A stretch of 64,000 nt of DNA from Patella vulgata (lineage: Eukaryota > Mollusca > Gastropoda > Patellidae), in contig NC_065881.2 of NCBI RefSeq assembly GCF_932274485.2, forward strand, positions 60,832,702 to 60,896,701. Direction: 5' to 3'. Shown here one piece after another: positions 1 through 14,200 of this stretch. Position 1 is the stretch's first letter; every line of letters starts with the position of its first letter. Under the pieces are notes generated by a model, which was not told the DNA's origin, did not search any database, and saw only the letters and a program-made list of their open reading frames with translations. A program made the position numbers and the translations under genes.

Positions 1-221
1 TATATTTACAGCAATCTACCAGTATATACATCTTTTAACTTGCACTGTACATGTACCGATTATAACATTATGATGTACATTTATTTAATATAAAGGACCA
101 GTTCCAAATTCCACCAGCTATCAGTTCTTAGAAGTGAATTATTGAATGCAAATTAAACAGCAAAAGGTCAACAAACTGACTTTATCCTTTCTAAATGTTT
201 AGAAATTATTGTCAAAATAGC

Positions 222-1413
222 TTAAAGGAGCTAAATCGTTAATATTTGGGACCTAGAAATTGACACAAATGGGTCGCAACGCATATAATAATGTAATATA
301 AATGTAGATAAACTGATTTACAATCAATCGTTTCTGTTTTTACTGTAATTTCAAATTAGTTATGTTTGGCGAAATATGCCAGAAGTCTCAATCAAATAGC
401 TATCTCTAGCGTCTGGTTATTCCAGTCTACATCGATAGTATTTATTGCGCATGCTCTCAGATAAGAATATTGCGCCACCATTTGACATGACTTGTGGAAT
501 ATGTCTAGCCTCGTTCGTCGAGTCCCTTGTTACAAATGGTGCAGAAATGCATTATGGTACACGATTTGTGTAGGGATGGTAAAATGTTTATTTTGTCTTA
601 AATATTGGATATCAGAAGCCCATCTTTTCCAGGTAAGATCACAACATCAATGTTGATTTAAATTGACAAATAATTTGTTTTTAATGTCGAAGACTGTAGA
701 TATATTGAGTTAGAAACTTAGCTAGTTTAAAGATATGTTGCCAGGCAATGAAACATGCCCACAGCAGCTAAGTCGTCCGGGCAGTCAACAAGGGTTGTCA
801 CATATTTTTTCTTTTGTTAGTAATGAAAACATTTACAACACACTAAAATCTAATTATGAGTAGCAACCCATTAAGTAATTATCAGAAATCATTAGATTTT
901 GTTTTGATTGTTTGTCTCATGACCTTAAACACATTGTATTAATTTATATAACTTTAGCCTCTAGTGCATCAACAAGATTTGGAAATTGTTGAAAATCAAT
1001 AGACTTCTTCTTCTCATGACCTTAAACATTGTGCTTAAATTTAAAGTCAATCGGATATTAACGTTACCCTTCTAGAGAGTCCACAAGCAATTGTGGACGC
1101 CTGACCGACATACAGGATCGACAGCAATATACGACCACATTTCAATGTGGGCATATAAAAAGGATAATTAATTCAGATAAAAAATTCAAAATATTGTTTA
1201 CATCAGCGTAATAAGTGACATGATAAACATGACAACAAAAAGGCAAACTCATAAGCATATTTATCCAGACACTACTACACGATCTCAAATAAAATTGACC
1301 AGCTGTTGTATTACTTTGAAAAATTATCACTTTTAAATATTACACTATGATACAAGTTTCATACAGAATTAACCAATTTTGTTCACTAAAATATATTTGA
1401 AACGGCTCCTTTA
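222..1413 (+). repeat. Interspersed repeat, copy A, with TTAAAGGAGC ends
   Basis: The left end TTAAAGGAGC (near 222) and the right end GCTCCTTTAA (1404-1413) are inverted. Positions 222-720 match copy B at 37.8-39.8 kb. The right half (about 746-1158) is a separate small element related to the hairpin-ended family: it begins CATGCCCACAGC and ends in a CCACAT-TTCA-ATGTGG hairpin followed by GCATATAAAA. So the stretch is probably two repeats side by side or nested. No gene is seen. Confidence 0.5.
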
Positions 1414-2264
1414 ATATGGTGAGTTGATATCCATTCTAGCTATAATGATGGAGAGCTATATACTCAACTACTCTTCTATGGTACTAGAGAAAAAAACAGG
1501 CACAAGCAACTTGAGAATTTAACAGATATGTCCTTAGCCATTGTTTAGCATTATTATTCCGGTGAAGATAAGTGTATAAAAACCTTTTAGTTATTAAAAA
1601 TGGTAGAACTGTATAAAATAGAATTTTTTTCTCCAAAAAGCAGAGTGTTTAGCCCACTATTTTGAATATTGCACGAACCATATGCCAGATGATAAATTTA
1701 TTATTATGTCCTACAATACAAATATTTCGTCAATATATACAACAAAGCTTAGTTTATTCTTGAATAAACCCTCATCAAATATTTATTTCATCAGCATTAT
1801 TTGTATGTACAGTGCTAGCACTGTATCTTTATGTCACTGAACATTGCATTACAACCAGCTCTATACATTTGTGTGGACAATCTGTCTGTAGATTTTTCAG
1901 CCTTTGGATGTTTAAGACATATTAAGATTCAATTCTGGTACAGTGTTGAGTACTGGTAATAGATTTTTTGTATAGTATTGTCATGAGGATCTAGATTTAG
2001 CACTAGGAACATGAGGATCTGTTTCTTCTTGTATCGCCCAGTTCGTTAAATCACTGTTCTCAGTTCCTGAAGCAAAATCATCCAATTTACAAATTATTTG
2101 GTGATTTTAAGAAGTTTTACAAGTGCTAGTAAAAAATATTGTTGTTATTTTGAATATAATATCATATAACTTTATATTCATTTATTTTAGCCTAAAATAT
2201 AAAAGTAAAAAGAAAGTACCAATGTAATTTTAACATATTTTTAGGTGGATATATCTTTTCAAAA
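1414..2264. other. ANKS6 3' flank
   Basis: Candidate poly(A) signals only. No gene is seen further left up to the repeat at 222-1413, and 1-221 holds nothing I can name. Confidence 0.5.
2181..2186 (-). terminator. Candidate ANKS6 poly(A) signal
   Basis: TTTATT on the plus strand is AATAAA on the minus strand, 79 nt past the ANKS6 stop. Others lie at 1782-1787 and 1753-1758. Which one is used cannot be told from sequence. Confidence 0.4.
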
Positions 2265-5200
2265 TTACTGACCTGATTCTGGTATTCTTGATTTTAAAGT
2301 ACTTTGAAAAGATGTCATCGTATCATGAAACTGTTGTCTTTCCTTCCCCTGTATCAAAAATATTATGAAATAAATCAAGTATTTGAGGGGACTGATAGCT
2401 TGGGTTAGGCTATCAATATATTAAATTTCTGTCTATGAAAAAATGTCTACATTTGCCTGTTCTTTGATGTCACCAATGCAAAATACCCAGCGAATTTGAT
2501 TCAAATCATTCAGGTGGATTAGAAGATGTGCAAAAATGTCTAATTTTGCAAATTTAAATTGCCCTAATTCCTATAGAATTCCTTTAACCATATCAGAATC
2601 AGCACAAACCAATATTTCTAAAAATCTGTTTGAAGGCTAAAGAAAATAGATAATAATTTCTTTTTGGAACTTTTACTGTTAGAGTGTTGCTCTTTCCTAA
2701 AATATTAGATGTTTGTAAAGTGGTGTGAACAATAGTTATTGCACATCTACTTTATTATTAAATTTTGAGTAGGGTGCAATAAATAATCACAACACAACTT
2801 TTTACCTTGCCTGTATTAAGTTCTGAAATAGCTGATAATATTTGACGTCTTGAATGAGACTGAGCGATACCAAGTTCTTCTAAATCATTTTCAGTTAGAG
2901 TTAGAAATGCTTCCATATCAACCTTAGAGATAAATCAAGAACATGTTATTCTGTTATTATATATGTAAAAAAAAAATAGTTCTATAATAATAATTATGCA
3001 ATACCTTCCAGCAGTTAGCATATAAATTAAAAGGTGATGAAGCAACTAAATATTCCATAAGAGTCATTTATTCTTTTCAGCTTTGTAACACAGGGTATCA
3101 CTTTTCATTAGGAAACATCTGCAAATTACTGTATATTGGTGGTGGTAATAATATCTGTATTGGCAGATATTTCAACAGAAAGTATCTGATACAGATAAAA
3201 TGGATATAATCCATATTGGCTCCTCACAACACCTACTTTCTGGTAATTCTACAATATTATTTATTGTTGAGGTTTTTCCAATATTCAGACAATTTACCAG
3301 TACTTCTAATGTAATAATATGACATACCTCCTCCTGTTCAAAAATAGGTTGATATTCCTCAAGTGACAGTTTCTTCAATATTCCAGATAATTCTGCTAAA
3401 ACAAATACATGAAAAAATATATATATATTTCTGTCTTCAGGATTTTTTAAAATTTGGTTCTGGGTTGCTACCACCAACTTAACAGAACCAACTTCTGTAT
3501 TAATATTTTTTTTAGCCATCATCTGATCAGGTAAGTCATCTTTGTTACCTTTCAATAATGACGAATCATATAAATTATTATGAAATGACTATGAATTATA
3601 AATCAACTTACCATCACAAGATTCTTTTTCTCTCAATGATGCAAGTGCTATCGTAGCTTCTTCTCCGACCTACAATAAAACATTAGTTACTGAATATTGG
3701 CCAATTGTTTGCTAAGTTTAAGTTGTGGAACATACTAATCAAAACAGTATGCTGAACAGTGCAATTGTTGTAATTTATATGAAATTCAGCTGGTAGAGAC
3801 AGTGAAGTAAACAAGACTTTTCTATGGAGAGGATTTGATCCACAACCAATCTTCTGCTTCCTAAATTACTAGTTTTGGATAGAGCCAGTCTTATTTAAGT
3901 CAGCTCCCCAAACAGCTGACTACCATTTTTGGCATTTTGTGTTGCTATGATTATCCAACTGTCTTGCTCACCAGATGTCATAATCCAACTAGTAGATTGA
4001 AAAAATGAAAATCATGATTTATGAACCCTAATAGATAGAGAGCCAGTAAGTAAGTTGGTAGATCTCCATGCAGTGTAGACCAACAAAATTTCAAAACCTG
4101 ACATGAAATAACGATCTAATTCTAATTCGATTTCTACTGTAAAAAGCAAAAAAAATAAATTAGTAACCTTTCCAGGTGTCGGGGAAGGTGATGGAGTTAA
4201 TGTAGACGTTGTACTATCTTTAGATGATGAACTTTTCTTTCTAGAAGCTGGCTGAGGTGTAATAGATGAACTACCACTAGTGGAACTATTAGGTGATGTG
4301 GTTGTCGACGTATTCCGAAAAGCAGCTGGTACACTTGTTGACTTTCTTCTGAAATTATGAAATAGTAAATTTTCATTATGTTATAAGTATATTCTAATGC
4401 ATTTCTGATGTTTCAGTGATGTTGATATGTGAACACAAAACCCTTTAAATTTAAAAACTTGTATAATGGTTATGTGCATTACCTAACTGTAGTTTCTGGT
4501 TTTGCTTTGCTGGATATTATAAACATAGATTATTAAGATAGGAGTTCCAGAGAGTTATTACTAATTAAAACACAATGTCAATGGTCCATAATCAAACTTC
4601 AGAAGGGACCGTTGTGCCAAACATAATATGAGTAAATTTAATGTGAAATTCACATTCAGGATGTATGTGGATTTCAGCAATAACGAATTGAGTCTTATGC
4701 AAGATTTTCAAAAGAGGGTTGGGAGGCGCACAAAATTTTTTTAATACTGATGTCAAAGTGTGCAATTTCTTCTTCAGTCAGAATAGGTAGGCCTATATAA
4801 TTCCACCAGCGGCTGCCATGCAGGATACGCCCACATTTTCGAGAGATGGATAGAGAACAAGCTAAAAAGAGAGTGATTTTTCGTACAATCAGGGACCATA
4901 ATTCACGAAGTTACGGTCTGATATGCGCGAATATCAAAAGGAACCGAGATCTTTGGGTTATAAACTTATATTTCAAGTTTCAACAAATCGGATAAAAATT
5001 GTGACCTCTATAGGGTCCACAACCTTGATATACCATATTTTTACGCTATTTGAGAACGAGGGGCGGCCATTTTGACTGTCAGTTTTAGGCCGATTTTCAC
5101 GAACTCAGCCATCCTTAGGGTGTAACGGTGATATAATAAAACGTTTTTTTAAATCAGATAAAAATTATGACCTCTATAGGGTCCACAAGCTAAAAACGCA

Positions 5201-8200
5201 ATTTTTTGACAATCAGGGGCCATAATTCGGGAAGTTAAGGTCCGATATGCGCGAATATCGAAAGGAACCATAAACTTACATTTCAAGTTTCAATAAAATC
5301 GGATAAAAATTGTGACCTCTATATTGTGACCGCCATTTTGTCTGTCAGTTTAGGGCCGATTTTCACGAAATTCGAACTCAGTCATCCTTAGGGTCTAACG
5401 GTGATATAATAATACATTTTTTTAAATCGGATAAAAATTATGACCTCTATGGGCTCCACCAGCAAAAATTGCGATTTTTGCGTACAATCAGGGTCCATAA
5501 TTCAGGAAGTTAAGTTCCGATATGCGCGAATATCGAAAGGAACCGAGATCTTTGGGTTATAAACTTACATTTCAAGTTTCATCAAAATAGGATTAAAATT
5601 GTGACCTCTATAGGGTCCACAACCTTGATATACCATATTTTTACGCTATTTGAGAACGAACGGCGGCCATTTTGTCTGTCAGTTTTGGGCCGATTTTCAT
5701 GAAATTCAAACTCAGTCGTCCTTAGGGTGCAACGGTGATATAATAATACGTTTTTTTGAATCGGATAAAAATTATGACCTCTTTAGGGTCCACAAGCTAA
5801 AAACGCGATTTTTCGTACAATCAGGGGCCATAATTCAGGAAGTTACAGTCCGATATGCGCGAATATCGAAAGGAACCGAGATCTTTGGGTCATAATCATA
5901 CATTTCAAGTTTAAACTAAATCGGATAAAGATTGTGACCTCTACGGACGGACATGGGCGACGAGAATATACGTCCACATGAAAATGTGGGCTTATAAAAA
6001 CAGTTTTTGGGGTAGGAAAATTAAATCAGTTACTGGGCATGTCAAATTTATTGACGGCCCTCTTGTAAATCTGTTTTTACCGTGGATGGAATAATCTAGA
6101 GGGAGTAGAATGTTGCATATAGCGTAGAGTATTTGGTGTGGATGGCATCTGAGGGCTGGGGCTGTATAAAGGACTCTGTTGGTAATCTGAAAGGAAAACA
6201 ACACTTTTTATTTTCTACTATTACCATAGAATATTGGATGAAAAAGAAAACAATATTTTTGTTTAACAACCAGAAATCAAATAGAGATTTGTTGAAAATG
6301 AAGAAGACTATATTTATGTCAAAACTAATTACTTGACAGTGAATTTTTTCACTAGTTAATTTAAAAATCGAAATCTATTACTCAACCAGGGAGATGTAAG
6401 ATATCAATTTGTTTCATGCATTTATAACTACTATTAATTAAAATACTACAGATTTCAAATACAAAGCTACTTCAAACAGGATAGAATAATTTCAACAAGC
6501 CAACAGGTGGGGGGAGAGAGCAAAAATAATTTTTTAGTACCTGACACACAAATAACAAAAATTATGCCCCATGAATAGTTTTGTAGGGGTGTACAAATTA
6601 TAGCATACATGTACTATTAAATGTGTTTAAAAGATACTGCTTTTGTAATTAAGTTAGTATCAATTAGTAATTGTTTATCCCCGAACTCAGTCAGGGTATT
6701 CACCTAATGAACATCTACACTAATTTTGAGCATTTTTCCTCAATTAGAATCCAAGCTATTGTGTTCAATGAAATTGCTTATCTCTGCTTAGCCTAAGCAG
6801 AAAATGCTCATTGTCTAACTCAGCGAAGGCATTCATCTCATTGAACAATGAAATTGTTTATCTCTGCTTAGCCTAAGCAGAAAATGCTCATTGTCTAACT
6901 CAGCCAAGGCATTCATCTCATTGAACAATGAAATTGTTTATCTCTGAACCTAAGCAGAAAATGCTCATCATCTAACTCAGCCAAAGCATTCATTTCATCT
7001 AATAAACAAATACACCATGCTGGAATATTCTGGCTCAATTAGAAGCAGAGTGTTAGTGTGTCCCAAAAAGTGTGATGAAAGGTGGGGGACGATTAACTTC
7101 AACTTTTAATATGTTGATGATGTAAAGTGTTATGATCTGAAAGGGAATCTGAGCCTCTCAATAACATTCAGTAATTTTTTAAGAAAGACCTATTCTAATT
7201 TTCCTGTTTCTCACCCTCTGTTTATGCCTGTAATTCTCTTGCCAAAATATCATTGTTTCTGGTACTTGCAGCAATATCATTTCTATCTTGTTATCATTAT
7301 TAGTATTTATAAAGTAGTCCAAATAAAATAATATTAGTATTAAAATATTAACCTTTAATGATTATTGGAGGGTTACCATTGGTTACATCGGTACTAGAAC
7401 CAGTGGTAAACTTGTTATTTATAGCAGTTATACTACTAGCGCCACCTGATGATGTAGGACTAGAATTAGTAATGGCAGGATTAGTATTACCATGGTTACC
7501 TGTACTACGATCTGGCAAAAACTTGGCAGGATGAAATGATGTCGGTCTTCTTGGTGTCTAAAGGAAACAATTATTTTAAGTTACAGATGCATATGTAAGA
7601 GCTCTGAATTTTAAACTATTATTTAAGCATTTATTAACACAACAAGCCTGTGATCAACTCTCTAGACCAATGGATGTCAGAGATTTTAACTTCTTAAAAT
7701 TAAGATCATCATTTAATGATTTAATTAAAGAATGGAGAAGTGAGGCGGAGACTCGAATGTCCAGTACCGTTGCTACAACAATAAACAATCGACTGTGCTA
7801 CATCATCCCGGTTTTTGCCCAGTCACTCCTATTCTCCCACCTCTTTCTACACTGACGCATATGCGTAAAATTAAAAGAATCCCACAGCTGCAATTATTTT
7901 TTTCTTTTCTGCCATGTTTAATCGGCGACGAATGATTTGGGCAGAAATTCACTCAGTGTGTCTGCCGCTTTATGCATTTTTAAGTTAATACTTATCTGAG
8001 TTTATTTATAACCTAAAGTAATATCAAAATAAAATATCTTTTGTTCAATTTTTCAGAGATCCTCTATGACTTCCATTCCATCTTGGATGTCTTATCTCTG
8101 CAACAACCAGAATTTTGCTACATCATTTTTATACATTCATTTTACCTTACACTATCCTACAAGCACCCAATTACTGCTGAGAAAACAGTATCAAAGATTT

Positions 8201-11200
8201 GACACCCAGCCAGAGTGAGAGAGAGAGAGAGAGAGAAATTAGGTTTAACCTCCACTCGACACAAACTAGGTCATTTCGGGACTAACATATGGTTTAATTT
8301 TTTTATTTCAATAATTCGCTTGCGCGTAGGGGTCTTTAACAGTGGGAAGAAACTGGAGGACCCGGAGAAAACCCACGAGGTTGGACAGGCGACACTACTC
8401 CTTGTCATGTACAACCGGGGAATCGAAACCCCGCCAATTGACTCAATGACAGACCCTGTGATACAGCGTGCGCTTGCTAACCATTCGGTCATCCCCCACC
8501 CCCACCCAGAGTGGGGATTGAACACAGATTTAACATACTAACCACTGTTCTGTTTCCCTCCCACAAATATGTAAATCATTTGATAAGAGAACATACCAGA
8601 GTCTGATCATTATCCACTGATTTTGGCGTCTGCCACTCATTTCGACGAGCATATTCTGAGGTATCTAAAGCAAAGGAAGGTGGAGGCAAAAATGGTGGAA
8701 TAACTGGTTTTAATGTTTCACTAGATAAATTGGAATGTGGAGGGTTAATATCCTGTAGAGAAAAATATATCATTAGTATCAAGTATTTAAAGTGAAAACA
8801 TGCTTACATGTTCAACAATTTATATTCAAAATACACAAAATACTGTGTAGTAGTAAGAATTCACACATTTGTTACTTTTCTGTCCAGTGCTAGTCTAATT
8901 GACAGTAAAGATATTATGTTTGTGACAGGGCAATATATATTTTCATTTTTTCATCTACTTTACAGTTAGTTGCCAGAAACTACAACACCAATTCCCAGAA
9001 GAGTACATAAAAACAATGTCCACCCATTCACACATTGGGGTCTATGTAAAAGAATTATTGTCAGTTTCAATGCACAGAAGAGTAAGTGAAAACACTGCTG
9101 TCGGAGCAAAATATTATCCCCATAATATACATAACCTGGGTTTTCATTGGGTTTATATTACTTGTACCATAACTATGAATAAAACGATATCTTACCAGTG
9201 TATACATAACATGGGTTTTCATTGTTTCATTTAACATATTCTCATAACTTGTCATCGGTATTTTAGCATTTTGTTGTCTTCTCTTGATTTCCACACGGGC
9301 AGTCTGTGGAGTCATTGGGATCTGTAAAATTAAACATCATTGAATCGATGTATCACAATTCACCTTTTCGTGATTCACGTATTGAATCGTGAGACGCTGA
9401 ATCGATTTTTCACAATTCTTTTTTATGTTTTTTTGTCTCTTCAGAAAGTAACCTGTCATTCTTAATTATCCACGTCGCACATTATCCATAGGTACACAAA
9501 CACTCTTAAATTGTTTTGGTGCTTATTTTGATCCACATCAATATCATGATAAAAAACAGATTTATTTTTCACATCGGCAGGACTAAAAAATTTTGCCATT
9601 CTGCTGTTTTCTTGGTAAATATTGACCTGGTTATGAATCATGATACAAATTGTATTGCAGCACCTGAATCGCAATACATAACGTATCATGACTGCAGTGA
9701 CGATACTCAGCACTAATCTGAATCTGTTTTAAGCTCTTTATTTTGGTTAGATTTATCACAAAATTGCATAATTTTGGCAAAAATTATCCATACAATACAC
9801 TTAGTTTATAGGAAAACCTAATACATGAATAACTTAAAAATAACTTGTTTAATCATTATCTAAAAGTCGTATTAAATTATATGTAACAACCTTTTAACAT
9901 ATATAAGACCTGACCCATGTTTTGTAACTGCTTTTAGAATAAAACTATAAATTAAGGTTTTCAGCTGTTTACCTGTGTCTTTGGCTGTTTAGACATAGTC
10001 AAGTCTTGAACAGAAACTGAGGTTTCATATGGCATAGGACCTAATCTGGAACTATTAAATGTCCTGCCCAGTTTCAAATTTCTAAATCGATTTGACATTC
10101 TATTCCACCAACCCTGAAAATAAGTCATTATCAGTCCTTTTTATTGTACAGAAACAAAATAATATTTAAACTATTAGATAAAAATGTTCAGTAATTGTTG
10201 AATATTTATCAACCACGTACATGTATATTAAATGCATGCCATATTTGAAGGCATATAACAATTTGCTTAATTTAAATTAAGCTCTGTGCAAACATGTCAG
10301 AGAGAATAATCTAGACTACGGGTAATCAAGCTTTCCAAACAACAATAGCTTTGTTTTTGACAGACAGATCTAATATTTAATATGAAATTAAATTCATACA
10401 ATTACGTTTTAACTATTATCTTCAGGTTGGATAAAGTTTCAAAGTTGTCACTTTAACATGGCATTTTGGAAGCAAGCTTTATATATCATAAGTTCATAAC
10501 ACTATTCACACTTAGTTATTGAATGTGATAACTTACTTTTAAACCAGTTTTTGGTGGGTCATCACAGCTGTAATAAAGCAATTCATTATAATATGAATCT
10601 GAACAATAAAGTAAATCTTATTATACATACAGGTTAGAGGATTAAAATATACAAAATTTTAAAACAATTGACATATTACAAGACATAAAAGTCGGCAAAA
10701 AAAACCACTTTATCATTGATAATTATTCTATCATATTGGTTATCTGTTTTCAATTTATTTTTCCTACAAAATGTGAATCCCTGGGTAGCACTCGAATCCA
10801 ATCTCTAACATAAACATTCTTTCATACAGATTTATAAATTTTCTTATTTTTCTTTAAATAATCTAGAACTTGAGTTACTTGACTTACCCAAAATCTGAGG
10901 GTAGAAAGGTATTAGTATTACCAGGAGACCGGTTCCAATTCTTTTTATTTTTATCAACTCTATTGACTTGCATGGCTTTAGATGCTAACAGACGCACAAG
11001 CTCTGTATCTACATCATCTGCTCACATAAAACAAATTCCTTTATTATAATCACATTTAACATTTTTAGGGAGAGAGAAACATTGTGTCTCATGCCTTTAA
11101 TTGTTTGCTTACTTATCAATACCAATCCATGTCAGCCTTTGGACTAGAATCTACTAGGCAAAGCCATAGGCGTACGAGCCAGGGGGGCAGGGGGGGGCAG

Positions 11201-14200
11201 CTGCCCCCCTAACTTTCGGGCAAGCTGACTTTTCGGGCAGACGGGTAAAGTGAAAAAAAAAATTTATTTCATCTACTTGGCAAAATAAAGTGCCCGAAAT
11301 CTAATAAAACACTGATTTTACTGGCTGGAATAGCAGTAAAACGCGATTCCGGCCGTCAAATATTCCAAAATTTTCTTGGGCGGTCTGCTAGAATAGCAGA
11401 AAACGCATTTGCGGTGGTTAAATTTTCAAAATTTTCTCCGGGAGGATGGGTGGGGCCCGGTCAGCCAGGTAGGCTATATTGGACCAAATTGAAGTTGCTG
11501 TATTCACAGGCTGGAATAGCAGTTAAATTTTCAAAATTTTCTCCCAACAATCCCATCTCCGTGGACTGTGAACGATTGATTGGCATTCGAGTCAGCCACC
11601 TTAATTAGGCTATATTATTAGACCAATTTGAAGTTGCTTTGTTCACGGGCTGAAATACCAGGAAAACGTGTTTGCAGCCGTCAAATACTCCAAATTTTTC
11701 TTGGGGGGGGGGGTCCATGCAAGGTAAGCTTTGTTTCTTCGCCTCTCGAGGAAGACCGGCGCCGCTGTCTGTAAACCCGAAATTTTTCGGGCATTTCGGG
11801 TTCTGCCCCCTAACTGTCATCGGGCCTGTACGCCTATGGGCAAAGCACAAGTAAGGACATACAGTGATGATATGGAGAAGAAACCTGGAATCTGAAAATG
11901 TGACCATTGATTGGTATCTCACACTTAGAACCAAAGAAAGTAGCTTTGGACTGTAATCGGGGGATATCCACTTTGAAGATGGTATGTTGCAATGGGATAT
12001 ATCCACTTTGAAAGACGGTATATTGGACTGGGAATGAAAGAGATCTACAGGAGAAAAGATTAATTTTTCTTAATGAAATTCTTACCAATAAGAGAAGCCA
12101 TATCAAAAGCTGTACAACCATTTTTAGCTTGAATATTTACATTAGCATCATTATGTAACAGCAACATAGCCACTTCTTTTTTCCTAAATATACAACAAAA
12201 TACATAGAATAAAACACCACATGTTAGTTTCACCATCATGTGCTAAGCAAGCGAAAATTCTATCAATAACTCGGACCTGTATTGCCTCAACAAGATTTCA
12301 TAATCTGAATGTAACCATTTTGGATAACTGTGTACGATAGTGAAATTTTGAATTTCATTAGGGTTTCACTCATGGCCCAATGATAGGGTGACCTACCATA
12401 AATAAATATCTCCAAATATCTCAACAATTACGCCACAATATTTATATATATGCCAAGCCTCAAATCAGTTTCACACAATTATAGTCACTAAATAAACGTT
12501 CATGTTGAACTTAATAAGCTATGACCATTAATCATCTATAAATAATAGACTGAAAACTGGTTCCAAGTGTCGTCCATAACATCCAGACACTTTTGAGTAA
12601 AAGATAGGTAACGTGCCCTTGTTTTGAAATTAGTCTCGCTTAACCAGTCTATCGACCATTCTACGTCTGATTCAATATCAGGATAATCAAGACTACTTTG
12701 TTACGAAACATAACAGAAAGCTAGAACAAGAAATTGAATTTAGAAATAAGCACGTTAGCTAGCTCAACAATTGTTTTAAGAAGCTTGTAAAAGTAAAATG
12801 AAACTACTGTTAGTATCATGTTCCTGTCTAACCCGAGTGTTTCAGAGATATTATTTGTACTAAACCAAAAGATGCCGCTCTTAACGGTACAGTTAATGAT
12901 AAAGCGATTTAAAAAATTTAAACGAACGTAATTTCTAAATCTGCTGTAATAACCAAGAAGCTTAATTTTACTGCTATTCAAAACCGTCAACAATAAATTT
13001 TTAACGGCTGTAATAGTTGATAGATTTGTAGAGAATTGCACGTGCCATGGCTATTTATAGTATCATACTGTCAGAAAGTTGGTCTCGACACGGCGAATGT
13101 GCACGCTTCAGTGGTAGTCTTGAACTATCAGCAGTGGGCTGTATTTCTGTAGAGTGCATGGGTCACCCTACCAATGAAAAATCCTTGCAAGAAATTGTGG
13201 ATGAATCTTGTAGTTAAAATTTCTAATGTTTTCAATTATGACAGATTGATGGTAGGTTGTCCACATTAGCTTAGTCGTCCGAGCAGTCCACAAAGGTTGT
13301 TGTATTGTGTTTTGTAGGTACCATACACAAAGATCAAAATATTCGTGAACAGCATGGTATCATTGACATGTGACAAGATCCTATGACATAATCAAGTGAA
13401 CAAAAGACATAACTTTAGAAGTAATTAACGAGAATTGTTGAAAGTATATATAATAGGATTCTTTGTTTTACTATTTTCAACAACGTACAGGAATTTCAAG
13501 CAGATTGGACTATAACCTGATGTGGGAGGGGGGGGGGGACCAGGACTGGGGAATTGTCACTGCATGATAATCAGTCATGAATCATGACAAACTAAACCTA
13601 AAGGCTAAAATGCATGAAGTTCAAACTTTGTAAATTATTAAACAGTGTTGCCGGGGAAAAAATACACCAAATTCACATACTATAGTATACCCCAAAAAAT
13701 GCAAATTGAAATTTTACCCATGATAAGTGGCTTGCATTAGAGCTGTCCAACCACTGACAGTATCTTGTTGATTTATATCACAACCTCTAGATAAAAGTAG
13801 TTCTGCCATTTCTAATTGACCCGTCATGGCAGCAAACATTAAAGGGGTAGCACCATCTTGAGGAGAACATGCATCTCTTTGATTTATATCATTGTTGAGT
13901 ATTTCATGTATTCTTTGTAAATCACCTGAAAAATTAAGTAGAAATTCTACTATTATAAAAACAGTTTGTGATAATTTGTTTAACTTTTATCAACTTCTTG
14001 GATTATTCCACAAACATTTCTCACTATTTACACTGTACATATTTTCTGTTTAAAGAGAGATAGACTTGGGTTTAAGATCCACTGAACATACAGAACATAA
14101 GTAGGTCATTTCAGGACAAACAAGCCACTTGTGTGCAATGTAATGGACAATGTCAGAGAGTAATCAGTGCCACGTCCAGGGTACTTGCATTTTTACTTAA

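Noticed and set aside
8215-8541. 108-aa and 84-aa proteins on both strands
   Set aside because: Both frames lie wholly within the family-B SINE.
11605-12006. 133-aa minus-strand protein
   Set aside because: It covers the right part of the hAT-like element and a short local duplication; no family match and no splice support.
12721-13041. 106-aa minus-strand protein
   Set aside because: Hydrophobic, AT-driven composition with no motif; it lies within an ANKS6 intron on the same strand.
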